Below are positions 45,331 through 58,751 of a stretch of DNA of 64,000 nt, piece after piece (position 1 is the first letter of the stretch; every line of letters begins with the position of its first letter). The position numbers and the translations under genes were made by a program. The DNA lies in contig CM053269.1 in assembly GCA_028583415.1 (NCBI GenBank), positions 32,306,254-32,370,253 on the forward strand, read 5' to 3'. This stretch comes from Protea cynaroides. Taxonomy: Eukaryota; Streptophyta; Magnoliopsida; Proteales; Proteaceae. The notes below the pieces were generated by a model, which was given only the letters and a program-made list of their open reading frames with translations, was not told where the DNA came from and did no database searches.

Positions 45331-48273
45331 GAGTTATGCTTTGGGTAAACTACTTACTCAACAACCCCTACAAAATAGAAACAACCACATCGACGAAACT
45401 GTATACCTTCGTAATCATAGGAGATTTTGAGTTCAAATTGTATACCTTTGTAATCATCAGAGATTTGAAATACTGTTACACAAAATATATTTATAAATAC
45501 CACCTCTATCGTATTGAGACGGTAAGAGAGACCAAAAGAAAATCCAACTGTTGTCTTCTCTTACATGGTATCAGAAGTCCATTAGACCTACGTCGTTCAA
45601 ATGGCTTCGTCTCAAAATTCTGAAACCACCACAGCAACTTCTTCCACCCCTATCTCTCCTACCAATATCGTCTCTTTGTTGCCATCCTCAAACTCTCTCA
45701 CCCTTTCCTGCTAAAAACACTACCGATGCTACTTCGAATCCGGCTTATCTTGCATGGCGAAAGCAAGATCAAATTATCCTTAGTTGGGTAATATCCTCTC
45801 AAGGGGCTTTAGCCCAAACTGTGGGACTCAAATCATCTCATTCGGCATGGATTACTCTCTCAAAGGTTTATGCCTCTCAGTCTCAAGCATGTGTCATGCA
45901 GCTAAAACATCAGCTCATCCAGCTAAAGAAAGGCACACTTTCGATGTCCGAGTACCTAAATCGTGTCAAAGGCCTTGTCGATAATCTCTCTGCTGCTGCA
46001 CATCCTGTCTCAGATCCTGTTGTCATCCTAAGTATTCTATGAGGCTTGGGATGGGACTATGAATAATTTTCTAGGTCAATCACAACAAGAGTGGATCCAC
46101 TAGCTCTTGATGATTTCGTCGGCCTTCTCTTAAGCCAATAAATCTAAAAGACCAACGATCCCCTCATTTGGATCTTCCTATGGTTGAAGGTAATCTTGTC
46201 ACAAAACCTCACTCTAATCCATCCCCAAATCCTACTTCTTCGTATAAGGGACATAGAAGAGGACATGGGTGTGGCAATAGAGGAAGAGGTCAATATCCTA
46301 CCTTCCCCCAACAATAGCATCACATGATGCCTTCTGCAACACAAGGATGCCAAATCTATCACGGAACTAATCACTTGGCCACAACCTGTTACAATACAGG
46401 CTACTCATAATACTGAGGCACTATTGGCAACACCTCCAACAGCCTTTGATGCAACACGGTACCCTGACTCGGGTGCCACTCATCATCTCACAAATGACTA
46501 TGGGTATCTGAATAATGGTCAAACATACAATGGTGGAGACCAAGTCTGTGTGGGTAATGGAGCAGGTTTGACAATTACACGTATTAGAAATTCTTCTATA
46601 AATTCCAATCTCGTTGTTTTGATCTAAAAAATGTGTTACATGTACCTAAGATTACAAAAGAAAATTGTTATCAATAAGTAAGTTTATCACTGACAATAAT
46701 GTAATCTTGGAGTTTCATCCCAAATGTTATGTGAAGGATCAAACCATGGGGAAGGTTCTACAAGGGACGACTGATGGAGGATTGTACCGAATACCCTTAG
46801 TTGCAGTAAATAAAGAACGAGTCTCCAAATCCACGTGGCATGATAGGCTTGGTCACCCTTCAGTCAAGTGCTTGGATACTCTTCTTCAACGAGTGGCTTT
46901 GCCAATTCATCCTTATAAATCAATAACAACATGTGAGTCATGTGAAATGGGGAAGGCTCACAAACTCCCCTTTTCCTTAAATCAAACAATGGCATCGGAT
47001 CCCTTTTAGCTCCTACATACAGATATATGGGGCCATCTTTATCACCATCTACTCAAGGAGATAGATATTATATTTTCTTTTTAGATGATTATACTCGATT
47101 TACTTAGTTGTTTCTAATGTCAACGTTATGAGACTTTTAACATATTTTTAGAATTTCATTCTTACATTAAAAATATGTTTCAATGTACAATAAAAGTCTT
47201 ATGATTGTATTTGGTTTACTTCGTTTACTTGGTTGTTTCTAATTCTTATTTCATTCTTACATTAAAAATATGTTTCAATGTACAATAAAAGGCTTCCTAC
47301 ACAGGTTTTACAAAACATAAGTCCATATGAAAAATTGTTCAAGAAGCTACTAGACTACAAGCTACTTCGGACTTATGGCTATGCCTAATTCCAGTGGCTG
47401 CGGCCCTACAATGTCCATAAACTTCAATATAGGTTAACAAAGTGTGTGTTTCTTGGGTATAGTAGCAGTCACGAGGGCTACAAATGCTTTGATCCAGTTC
47501 TAGGTCGGACCTACATATCTCGCCACATAACTTTTGATGAGGTAACCTTTCCATTCTCAAAAAAAAAAATCTGTTGTTACTCCTACACCATCCCCTAATC
47601 CTCTAATTATTGTCATTACCAATGACAACATTGTCACCTACACCAGACCCAGGGCAGTACAACCTTTAATAGAAGCACCTCCTTTACCATTAACCATACC
47701 TCCATCCCAAAGTCCACCACATTCTGCCGAACCTTCTCCAAACCCTCACCTGATCCACCAGCAAGGGTGCTTACACGCCTACAAGATGGAATTACAAAGC
47801 CTATAAACAAAATCAATCTCATGGCTACTAAACATCCTATAGCAAATATAGCTGACATCTCTTACACTGAAGTTGAACCGACCTCATTTACAGTGGCAAA
47901 CAAAAGTTCCAAGCGGCGAGAAGCAATGAGCAAAGAATTTGGTACTCTACTCAGAAATGGTACTTGGAAGTTGATATCTTTCGATCCATCTCTAAATCTA
48001 GTAGGTAACATATGGGTTTATCGGATTAAAAGAAACTTTGATGGTCCTATTGCTCGGTACAAGGTCAGACTAGTAGCTAAGGGATTTCATCAGAGAGAGG
48101 GCCTTGACTTCTTTGATACTTTTAGTCCAGTGGTAAAACCTACCACCATCAAAATTGTTCTCTCAATAGCCATCTTGAAGGGATGGAAGATTTGACAGCT
48201 AGATGTCCAAAATGCATTCCTAAATTGCAATTTGGAGAAAAATATTTACATGGTACAGCCGCCAGGGTTTATC
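45331..48273 (+). pseudogene. Ty1/copia retrotransposon, broken and truncated
   Basis: A probable 5' LTR end (...CTTACA, 45565) is followed by the primer site TGGTATCAGA (45566). Gag lies at 45600-46045 (NPAYLAWRKQDQIILSWVISS, SMSEYLNRVKGLVDNLSAA). Protease motif DSGATHHLT is near 46469. The pre-integrase finger is at 46665-47009 (STWHDRLGHPSVKCLDTL ... CESCEMGKAHK). The integrase is mostly deleted (47010-47330, which holds a roughly 93-bp direct repeat). RT pieces follow: YNVHKL..KCVFLGYSSSHEGYKCFDP at 47400-47500, and YRIKRNFDGPIARYKVRLVAKGFHQREG and SPVVKPTTIKIVLSIA at 48010-48180, then LDVQNAFLNCNLEKNIYM. Chromovirus EC interrupts RT at 48274; the 3' part is not in the window. Confidence 0.85.
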
Positions 48274-51032
48274 TGTAAGATCCGCACCCAAATTTCCATC
48301 CTAATTTAGAAATTTGCTATGTGACAAGTCTTCTTACCTTAAATGAGCCAATTCAACATGACCAAGATGGACAAGATATGATGGAGGTAATGTGGACTTG
48401 ACCCAAAAACCCCACAAAGGAATGGCACAGTATTTAGGTCATGCAGATGGACAGGTGGTATGGATGGACGTGCAGTGCACTACCCACCACACCCATTTGC
48501 TGCACATGGCCTATGGGCTAATTTTGGACCACAAACCCCGAGCCCCACTATTTCATGAAAACCTATTCTACCAACTTTTAAGACAACGGGTTTTGGTCTG
48601 TGTTTGACCTTGGGTGAAGTCAACCCAAGAGTGAACCAAAATCTCCTCTCTAACGGTTTGGTTTGGTCTCTCACCAATCCTAAAAGTTAATCGACTATTT
48701 AAAGGATGAGAGACTAAGGCAAATCCTAATCCAAGTTCTGACACACGTTTGGAGAAGTGTGAGAGTGTAAGAGAGAACTTCGGTAGGGTAAAGGGAAGAA
48801 GAAAGACTCAGGTGGACTCTATGACTTTGTCGGAGAGGAACGACAGTAGGTAAGACTCTCATCCTCTTCTCGTTACTTTCAATTTAGTGTTACTTGAGAG
48901 ATCTTACTCCCTGATTGTACGGAGGAAGAACCTCTGTCCAATTGTAATGGTAAAGACCCAAACACTAGATCTGGTGCCATACACGATTTTAGATCGTGAA
49001 AGGTAGTCGAGGAATCATTGAGGCCACGTAGGGTAGACTTGGAACCTTGATCTGGAGACCTTCCCATGAGTGGGAAAGACCCTAGAAGGATGGGATCATG
49101 GATCCCCATCAAACCACAGACAGAATCTCCATTCGAGACCATGAATGCCTTATCCGGTAGTTCAGTGTCTGGATGGAGGTGTGCGGATCAAGAACACAAT
49201 CCTTCACATGATGTCCAGCCCGATAGAATGGTGTGTACCATAGGTGCAGTCAATTGCCGAGACATGTGACCATCGACTGCATGATGGATTTGGGAAGATT
49301 TGTTATTGTTCGAAGTGAAAACGACCATGCCACCAAGTTAGGACCTTCCACACACTTTGGGACATCTTTAGAGAAGTCCTTAGTATTATACAACCTATGG
49401 GGTGTGGATGCACTGTCAGACGTGAACATCTCTCCACATGCTGTCTACTTCATGCGAGCAGCAAGTTTGTCTCACTTTGATCTAACCTATGGACCTAGTG
49501 AATGTTACTCTTGACCTAGACTCAGTAACCTAAACTTACTGCAATTCTAGGGCAAATATTAAATAATTATCAAATGATCAATAATGAATAACATCAAATA
49601 ATATGATTTTGATAGAGATACAAGGAAACCTAGAGGAAGCTACTCGAATGGTACTACGATAGTTTACTCTACTTACCTTACAGGTAAGGGGATTAAACCT
49701 TTTGTATGCATGTGTCTAATCTCTCTCTTCTTATGATGATATGTTGTTTTGTTGAATGATCATTTGTGTGGTAACATGCTATCCAATAACTGTACTTGTT
49801 TGTTCATGCATTTGCATTAATAACTGTGTGCGATCAATAATTCCCATAGTGGATTGAAAGCGGGTGGTATAGGATACTTTGCAATCCTTCCATGAAAGGT
49901 GTTGCTAGTCTGGGTGATTCATGATGTTTGGTTATATTGGTAAGGGGGAAGGTGAGTGGTATAAAATGCTTGCACCACCTCTTACTGGCATTGCTTTGCA
50001 TTAATAAAAAATAACCTAGCAGGGTCACAATGTCCTATGGGGGGATTTGGTCGGGGTCAGAAGCTTGGCTAGGTTATGGTCCAGTATTATGGATTAATAG
50101 GTGGATTTGGTTAATTGCACATTGACCTGTATAGCTGTAACGCTAGCCAATAGGGGGTTATGTATTGACATAGGTTCATAAAAATGTGTTATGACCGTAG
50201 CTGTGATTCTCCCCATTGTGACGTAGTGTGATGGGCTAGCGAGTTGACTATGGAAGAGGATAATCTCCTCTTGTTTTACCGTGGGTGGACTTGAGATGAG
50301 TTGAGGTCGTGGATCGAGGTGCCAGGCCTATACTTGGGGATGGTGAAATGCTCCGTATTAGCTTTCATTCATCTTATGGTGTAAACCCATAAAACCGGGA
50401 GCGCTAGGTCTTGAGTCGACACTTACAGTTATCATATCTGACTGTAGTGTAATATCATGCATTTTTATGTTGCACATTTGATTCCTTCACTAAGCTCAAT
50501 GGTTGAGCTTACCCTTGTGTGCACAAATTATTTTAGACGATGCAAGTGTAACCGTTGGTGATTATGTTAATTCTCGAAGGTACAATCAATTTGGTGTGGA
50601 GGATGTTGATGGTGGTAGTGACGACGATGTTCATAGCCCCATTTACTAGTGCGATGACTATGTCTATGCATAGGCGTGGCCAGTTCTTCATAATATCACT
50701 AGTATCGAGGCGATTCATTTATTTTGGAACGTGTGGTCCAAATAATTGAAATAAACGATGGAGTTTAATAATTGGATAAAACATTGAATTTGTGTTACAT
50801 TAATTATCTTAGTTTTCAGCTACTAAATATTTGTTTCAAAAGACTTCTGCTTATCATTGAATGTTGTTGTTTCTTTAATCACTCTGAACACGTTGGTTAT
50901 ATTATGCGTGTGTTGGATTTATGGATTGGTGGATAGGTATACTATGATATGCGATCCTGGAGGCGATTGACTTGCTTGCGAATAATCCCGTTGCATTTCG
51001 TTATTCCGACATATAGGGTACGGGGTGTGATA
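48274..51032 (+). repeat. 5' LTR of chromovirus EC (about 2.75 kb)
   Basis: Begins TGTAAGATCC directly after copia RT and ends GGGTGTGATA, 5 bases before a primer site. A TATA-like TATTTAAA is at 48696-48703. It shares the start and end words with the EA LTR but little of the body. The GGTCG array of the EA family is not evident here. Flank on the left is TTATC. No matching 3' LTR was found in the window. Confidence 0.78.
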
Positions 51033-51037
51033 GAAGT

Positions 51038-51049
51038 TGGTAATAGAGC
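51038..51049 (+). other. Primer binding site of EC
   Basis: TGGTAATAGAGC, two changes from the initiator-Met complement TGGTATCAGAGC. Confidence 0.75.
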
Positions 51050-51339
51050 ACATTCATACTATACACAGTATTAGTTCCTACCTACACACTAAATCAATTA
51101 TGCTAACATAGGTGGACTAGAAGACAAATGAAAATAAATCATGTAATGACTATAGAACAAATGCAATAAGTAAAGAGCATAACACACAAATAAACCAAAG
51201 AGACAAGTTTCATAATCCGAATAAAAACTGTGTACATAGGAATGGGTAGGTATCCACATCTCAAATCCTTACCCATGAAATAAAGACAAACAAAATTCAT
51301 TTACAACACAAAGAGCAATAAGATAAAAGGAAATAAAGG
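51050..51339. other. EC leader
   Basis: A-rich untranslated DNA between primer site and accessory gene end; nothing recognised. Confidence 0.45.
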
Positions 51340-52865
51340 ATATAAACTAGTGTAAGGATCGGGCTGTTGGTCCGGTTGCTGCATCCGTCTCTCCTCCTGA
51401 TGTTAAGTGCTATCCTCAAAATAAGTGGGCTACGCTCTAGGTACCATCCTAAGCCTCTGCTGGCGTACTCTTGAGCGCTCAATTGCTACTGCGGCCTTTG
51501 TCTTAGTTGGAATGGGAGGTACAATACCTGCGTTGACCAACGCAGTCCGAAAGAATGCAGTTTCCTATCTACCAGCCTCTATGAAATCCCATAAATCTAT
51601 AATCAAATGCTCTGTAGACATCACACGCTATTCTACACCAGCGATGTTATGCAGCATACTCCTCTTGAAATAAGACATACTCGTCTGTATACTCTGGCGA
51701 TACTCTCGCAGATAGGTAAAAAATGAGCAAACCTCTTCCAATATGTCTCACAGCTCAAAAATCTCAGGAACCTCAACTTGAGGAGCAGCCACAGTCGGAG
51801 CCTCATCATTAGTATCTTGCGCAGGTGGCAAATCCTCTTTAGTCTCCAAAGGAACCGGTGTCAGTCCTCTGCTACTACCCACCTTTACTGGCTCATTATC
51901 AGATGAAGACTTTGTCTCTACGTGTTGAACTTTCCCTCACCTGACCTGTTGTCATCTCGATCGGCTCTCTGGTCGAAGAATCCACTCTAACTCATCGTCA
52001 CTGATGACATCGTCTTGAAGATCCAACTTGGCCAGGGAATCCTAGCCAAAATCTGTATGAACCAACGTCTCTACACTCACATCCTAAGAGATGTCGATCC
52101 CCAAGCAAAAGGACAGATATGTGAGCAGCCTCTCGTAAGGAAGACTACCAGTCCAAGTATGATGTGCTGTCGTGATCAATGTCCTCAAGATCAAGTAGGG
52201 AAGACTGATCTGATGCCTCACTATGACATAATATGTCACAAACTCACAAGAGTGTACGATAGAGTCTTTGAGCCCACTCCTAGGCATTATGTTAAGCTGG
52301 ATAATGTGACTATACACTTGAGGAGTTGGGCAATAGCTCTTCTCCTTCAATTTAGGTGCCTGCATCAACTGCTCCTGTATCAAAGAAAGCTCTCACTCCT
52401 CAACTATTGGAGTTTTTGGCTCCACATACACTAACTCACCCTTTGCATAAATACTCAAATGATGGGCCAAACGACGGGTGTCCAAGACAATCTCATGCCC
52501 CAACACATAACTAGAAATCTGTAAAGAATAACCATCTGCTGATTCCTTCATGCCTCAATCGACTTGAAGGTAGTAGAAGAACTGTCTCACCAAGTTAGGA
52601 AGCCGATACTTGAGTACCGGTGCCCAGCCCATGTCAGTGAATGTCGTCTCTACTGTAAAACTCCTTAACTCCTAAAAATAATAAACCGGCCTGACTCAAC
52701 CTCTTTACTCTCGAAGGTAGGCCAAAACTCTGCTATCTTGACTGATCAGAATGGCAATTGATCATAACCAAGTGGACGAGGAGAAAGTGGTGGTGATATC
52801 TGCATTGCTTCCACATCAGCAGATGTCCCCTCCCCAAACTGTCGGCGTGACCTACGTGAATCCAT
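51340..52865 (-). pseudogene. Antisense accessory gene of EC (putative plant transposon protein)
   Basis: It starts at 52865 (MDSRRSRRQFGEG..., P/S-rich) and reads leftward, opposite to gag-pol. After frameshifts and stops come blocks parallel to those of EA: SKEVESGRF, TFTDMGWAPVLKYRLPNLVRQFFYYLQVD, and TPQVYSHIIQLNIMPRSGLKD...ISLPYLILRTLITTAHH..GSLPYERLLTYL (52300-52090). An acidic/proline-rich tail follows (51960-51750) and a final region near 51700-51400. EA has VYCKIIQHNLIPQSGHYEK...CLPYIITRSMLRA...LPYGHLITTLL in the same order, so the two are homologous though clearly diverged. Function unknown. The end is approximate because frames shift. Confidence 0.62.
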
Positions 52866-52872
52866 CACTACC

Positions 52873-53387
52873 CTGACAAATTAAGGGAAATAAAAAATTT
52901 GTTAGTAACATGTGGGACAAACTAAATGATGTTACAAAGGTCCTACATTAGATATAAAGCAACCAAAAGCAACAAAGAGACGGTTACACTTTGGGAAAAA
53001 GCCGAAATAGGCGATGTGTGTTTAGATGAAGTGTTGAAAGTTGTAGTCGGATAAGATAACTCGTGTCAAACACTTCAAACATCTCCATACGTACCATACA
53101 TAATGTTTAAACATCTAAACATACTAACAATTGATAGAAATCGAACAATAAGAAAAACCAATTTCGGTTTCAAGAAGAAAAGAGGAAAAAATCGATTTCT
53201 AACCTAGGGTGCTATAGTAAACCATGGAAAACTTGATTTAATTTGGAAAAATCATCTAAAACACTCCCCAGCATGATTTGTAACCCAAGCCCCAACGTTT
53301 CAAGTCATTACATGAAGCATACATTAAGAAAATTGAAAACCTAGGTTTGGTTAGGGAAGAAAATCCCAAAATCGATATGGCACTTAC
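52873..53387 (-). other. Likely 5'UTR intron of the EC accessory gene
   Basis: On the minus strand the donor is AAG/GTAAGTGCC (starting 53387) and the acceptor AATTTGTCAG (ending 52873), 7 bases before the ATG. The position matches the introns proposed for E0 and EA. Confidence 0.4.
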
Positions 53388-53786
53388 CTTACTGATGCAT
53401 AGAGATTGGATGATCCAAGTTTGAAGCCTTAAATCACCATGGAAAGCCTCAAGAAGGTCGTGCGGAAGGATGCTACTCTCCTTCGGCTGCCCAAGCTATA
53501 GTAGAAAAGAGAAAACGAGAAAAACACCACAAACGGACTCTTAAATGATTTTTTCCTTTGTGCGATTGATGAACTCATGTCATCCGACTATACATACCGA
53601 TTGTACTCATCCATTGGCCGAACGTCTACTTTTGTGTCATTTTGCTTCATTGGAAATGCTTGCATGATCATATGCACGAGAACATTGTTAATACACTTGC
53701 ATTGGATTATTAAGAGCATTTTTGAGACATTATGGCAAGTGTTTTCCTAGTAAACTATTTGCATAACTAGGAAAAATGTCCGGTTT
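53388..53786. promoter_or_regulatory. Divergent spacer of EC
   Basis: Lies between the accessory gene (leftward) and gag (rightward). Only loose relatives of the GGTCG motif are visible (CATCCGACTATACATACCGATTG near 53580-53605). No other feature seen. Confidence 0.35.
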
Positions 53787-55100
53787 TTGCTCTTTTACGA
53801 GGAACCGAGTAGTTCTAAAATCGATGGCTCCAAAAACACGCAAGAGAGCCTAAGTGCCTCTGCTACTGAGGGTAGCCCTCCTCCGGAGCCAGAAACAAAT
53901 GACCAGGATATAACCTCGGTGAGGCTGACGTACTACACCACCACCCCCTCCAGTATTGATGATGGCAGACATGACTATAATCATGGACAATTTTTCCCAG
54001 GTAATAAATACTCAACAGTAGCAATTCATGGCCTAGTTGGTTGCCGCCTTATAGCTGGGGCCTATTGCACCAGCTGCCATAGCATATGCACCAGCACCTG
54101 TACCACCTGCAGCAACATATATATGTACCAACCCCAACTGCAATGCCCATTGCTGCGGTAAATATACCTGCCCCAGTGCTATAGATTGCTACATTTGTAC
54201 CAGCTCTAATACCAGCATTGGTTATACCCAAAGCCACTGTGGCACATCCACACATTGCAATAACCATGGCAAAGCTAGTCGAGGGATTTATAAAGATGAA
54301 GCCCCAAAGTTTATAGGCGTGGGGAATGATCCATTACGCCAGACGATCTAGATGCATTCAATAGAAAAGACTTTGTGTATGATGCCATGTTTTGATGATT
54401 AAAAAATCCTTTGTGCCTCCTACATGTTTGAGGATGATCCTAATAATTGGTAGGAGTTCACTTAATCAATACTAGAGGCGCAGTATGGCACTATTACATG
54501 GGCAATTTTTAAAGAAGCTTTCTTTAGGAATTATTTCCCGCAGAGCTACAGAGATCAGAAGGAAGCAGAGTCATTAACCTTCAATAAATTCCAGAAGTCA
54601 ATCGTGGAGTACCAACAAGACTTTGAGAAGTTATATTACTTTGCAAGTCCTAACATGTGTATTGATGCATAGGAGAAAGCTAAGAGATTTGCGGATGGTT
54701 TGAGGGGAGTTATAAGGGCCATTGTAAAGGTTAAAGGCTATATTACCTATGCCAATGTGGTACAAACAGCCAAGGTAGTAGAGGACAATCAAAGGGATGG
54801 CTACCTAGCTTGGTAGAGGGATAGACATGCGTTTCATGGAGGCAAACGTATCAGTATGGTCACTAGCAATCATCTGGCCAAGAAGGCATTTAAGTCTATA
54901 GTGGATAAGAAGATACCCTCCAAGGTACCTGCCAAAAAGAATCCCACGTAGGCCTCATTTGGTATTGCACCCCCTCTGGTAATTTGTTATAACTGTAAAA
55001 GGGAAGGTCACATATTGAAGAGCTGTCCTTACCAGGCGAAGCAGGGTCCACAGCAGGGTAGAGTTTATGCTACAATGGTTGAGGAAGCAGATAAGGTCAC
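53787..55100 (+). pseudogene. gag of chromovirus EC, broken
   Basis: The N-terminal frame 53787-54160 is proline/serine/threonine rich. Degraded gag core blocks follow: YGTITWAIFKEAFFRNYFPQSYRDQKEAESLTF (54485-54580), YQQDFEKLYYFASPNMC and RFADGLRGVIRAIVKVKGY. The CCHC zinc knuckle ICYNCKREGHILKSC (about 54983-55027) is intact here, unlike in EA. Several stops interrupt the frame. Confidence 0.8.
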
Positions 55101-58100
55101 TGACATTGTCACAGGTACTATAACTATATTTGGACTGTCGACTGGAGCCCTCTTCGACTCAGGTGCGACCCATTCTTTTTTATCTCCAACCTTTGTAGAG
55201 AGGTTGGGAATAATCCTAAAATAGTTGGAGTCTCAACTTGTAGTTAGTACACCATTGGGACATAAGGTGGATTATGCCATTTCCATGGACCCTGCCAAGT
55301 ACAAGTTGGAGATAAATAGATGGATGCAAATCTAATCCTAATGGACATGACTAATTTTGACGTCATATTAGGAATGGATTGGATGTACTCCCAAAGCCAA
55401 TGTGCTTTATGCATTAAGAAAGATCTCCTTCAAGGTAGATGATGGGGAATCAATCATATTCTCTGGAAAACATCCCCAAAAACAGAAGAAGCTTTTCATC
55501 TCAGTCTTGATTGCATGTAAGTACTAGCCCATGGTTATACTGGGTTCGTTGCATTTGTATTAGACATTACCACAAAAGTCCCAAGACTTGAAAACATCAA
55601 GGTGATAAATGAGTTCCCAGAGGTATTTTCAGATGATCTATCAGGATTGCCACTCGATAGAGCAACAGAATTCATGATTGATATACTTCTAGGCTTGGCA
55701 CCTGTGTCCATGGCATGATATAGAATGGCACCTATAGAGTTAAAGGAACTCAAGGTCTAGCTCCAAGAGCTATTAGACAAGGGCTTCATCAGACCAAGTA
55801 TTTTACCTTGAGGAGCACCTGTTTTATTCGTAAATAAGAAGGGCAAAAGTGTAAGGCTGTGTATCGATTACCATGAACTGAATAAGCTTACTATCAAAAA
55901 TAGATATCCATTACCCAAGATCGATGATCTATTCGATCAACTGCAAGGGGTTGTAGTGTTCTCAAAGATCAATCTTTGGTCGGGTTATCATCAATTAAAG
56001 AATAGGGATAGTGACGCCTCTAAGATAGCCTTCCGAACCCATTATGGTTATTATGAATTTCTGGTCATGTCGTTTGGATTGACTAATGCTCCTGCCTTAT
56101 TCATGGAGTTAATGAACAGGGTATCCTAGGACTTCCTTGATCATTTTGTCATCGTATTCATTGAAGATATCTTGGTATACTCTAGCTGCTTTGAAGATCA
56201 TGAGATACATTTATGCTTCGTTTGTTTCGACGTAAAATTTTACTTGTGTAATATTTTATGTGTATAAAAAAATTTAAAATTTATTTCTAGCAGGTAAAAC
56301 AAAGATGAAGTTCCTTTTCCATCCTCAATAGAGATCACTATATTTTATATCTTGGAAATAAACATTGAAATTTTGTTATACATATAAAATGTTACACATA
56401 AAATCTTATGGTAAAATTTTACATCAAAACAAACGGAGCATTAAGGAAAGTACTACAATGACTAAAGGATGAAAAGTTGTAAGCAAACTTTAAGAAACAT
56501 GAATGTTAGTTGGAGAAAGTAGCTTTCCTTGGACACATAGTCTCAGGTGAAGGATTTATCTCTGTTGACCCTAGTAAAGTCGAAGCAGTATTGGAATGGG
56601 AAGAAGTTTCCTTGGTTTAGCGGGATATTACCAAAGATTTATCAAGGATTATTCCCAAATTGTTGTTCCTCTAACTCAGCTCACCAAGAAGGGCTAGAAA
56701 TTTGAATGGACAAATAAGCTTGAAGAAAGTTTCTAGACATTGAAGTAGAAACTTGTGACCGCTCCGGTATTGACTGTATCTACCGAAATGTCTGGTTATA
56801 TAGTATATACTGATGCATCCAATGTAGGGTTGGGATGCATGCTGATGTAATATGACAAGGTTATTGTGTATGCTTCCATACAACTGAAGGAGCACAAGAG
56901 GAACTACCCCACTCACAACCTTGAGTTGGTCATGGTAGTTTTTGCGTTAAAAACATGGAGACATTATCTCTATGGTGGTGCATTCAACATTATATCTGAT
57001 GACAAAAGTTTTGTTTATTTCTTTAATGAGAAGGAACTAAATATGAGACAACAGCGGTGGTTGGAATTACTGAAAGACTATGAGGTCAATATACTGTACC
57101 ACCCAGAAAATGCTAATGTAGTGGCTGATGTCTTGAGCAGAAAGGATGTCAAAGGCCTATGTGGCAGCACATGTGAATGGGACACACTTGCCAAAAAGTC
57201 CAATCATGACAGTCATGGACACTTTGCTGGAAGACTTCATCACAACCACATTGGAATTGTTTAGTGCCTTGAGCATTAAGCCGACTTTACTAGAAAACAT
57301 AAAGGAAGCTTTAGCTAAGGACCCCTACCTTAGTATGATTGCTAAGGACCTTGACCAAGGTAAGTTAGTTCCTAGCTTTACAAAGAGTGATGATGGATTA
57401 CTATACTTTCGAAGAAGGGTGTATGTACCAGAAAGTGATGAATCATTGAAGGAAACCATCATGATGGATGCTCACACCACTCCTTATTCCATGCACCTGG
57501 GCAGTAAAAGATGTACCATGATTTGAAGCAGAGTTATTGGTAGAAAGGAATAAAGGCCGATGTGGCCAAGTTTTTGTATAAATGTCTGACTTGTTAACAA
57601 GTTAAGGCTGATCGTCAGAGACTTGTTGGAAAGATGCAACCATTACTGGTTCCCGAATGGAAGTGGGATCATATAACTATGGACTTCGTCATGGGCTTAC
57701 CCCTAACTGCACGGACCATTGACACTGTTTGGTTAATTTTTGACCGGTTCACCAAGACTATGAGGTTCATTACTGTTCGCCCTCAATACACCATGGACTG
57801 ATTAGCAAGACTCTACATTGCCCACATTATTAGACTGCACGGTGTCCCTGCAAGTATACTCTTTGATTGTGATCCATGATTCACATCATGTTTTTGGGAA
57901 GGGTTATAGAATGCTATGGGCACGCAACTAAAGTTTAGTATGGCATTTCATCCCCAAACCGATGGTCGAGCGAAAAGGACGTTTAAATATTAGAAGACAT
58001 GCTGAGAGCATGTACCTTGGATTTTAAGACAAAGTGAGATAAAAACTTATCGCTTATGGAGTTTTCCTATAACAACAGCTATCAATCCATGATAAGCATG

Positions 58101-58735
58101 GCTCCATACAAAGCCTTATATGGAACGAAGCAGAACATCACTATATTTGAATGAGGTCAGAGAAAGAAGAATTTTGGGGCTGAAAATCATTCAAGAAACC
58201 TGTGAGAAGGTCGACTTGATTAGGGAAAGAATCAAGACGGCTCAGTCTCGACAAAAGGATTATGCCTACACTAGACGTATAGAACTTTAGCTTGAGGTGG
58301 GCAAGAGAATGTCCCCTTTCAAATGAATAAAAAGGTTTGGCAAGAAGGAAAAACTAAGTCCTAGATACGTCAGACCTTATGAGATACTTGGAAGAAGGGG
58401 AACTGTTGCTTACCATTTGGCGCTACCCCCAGTGCTAGCCGTTGTTCACAATGTATTCCATGTATTGATGCTGAAGAAATACATTAGGGACTTGACACAC
58501 ATGTTGACCATCGAGCCGCCACAGTTGAAAATTGATTTATCATATGAAGTGGAACCTTCAACTATTGTAGATAAAATACTCAAGAGCTCAAGAATAAAAA
58601 AATCTCTTTTGTCAAGGTAGTATGGAAGAGCCATAACAAAGACGAAGCCTCATGGGAAAGGGAAGATGACATGTGTAAAAGATACCTGCAACTATTTTGA
58701 GGTAGAGGTACGATCCAATTTCAAGGATAAGGTTC
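55101..58735 (+). pseudogene. pol of chromovirus EC, broken, with MITE insertion
   Basis: Protease ALFDSGATHSFLS lies near 55148-55188. Reverse transcriptase at 55840-56215 includes LTIKNRYPLPKIDDLFDQLQG, YEFLVMSFGLTNAP and FIEDILVYS, so the first Asp of FIDD is Glu. A MITE splits RT at 56214-56440, after which the frame resumes at LRKVLQ. RNase H is at 56810-57140 (YTDASNVGLGCMLM, NYPTHNLELVMVV, ANVVADVLSRK). Integrase is at 57470-58290, with MDFVMGLPL, a mutated second Asp region and HPQTDG, and many stops. A chromodomain-like tail runs to about 58700. The 3' LTR is absent: the sequence passes into unrelated ORF sequence near 58736. Confidence 0.85.
56214..56440. mobile_element. MITE with 30-bp TIRs and TTA duplication in EC reverse transcriptase
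   Basis: Terminal inverted repeats start TGCTTCGTTTGTTTCGACG (56214-56243) and end CATCAAAACAAACGGAGCA (56411-56440), with a few mismatches. TTA flanks it on both sides (56211-56213 and 56441-56443), as for PIF/Harbinger insertions. Removing the 227 bp plus one TTA restores the reading frame of RT across EDHEIH/LRKVLQ. Confidence 0.85.
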
Positions 58736-58751
58736 TGGCTTCCAATTCATC

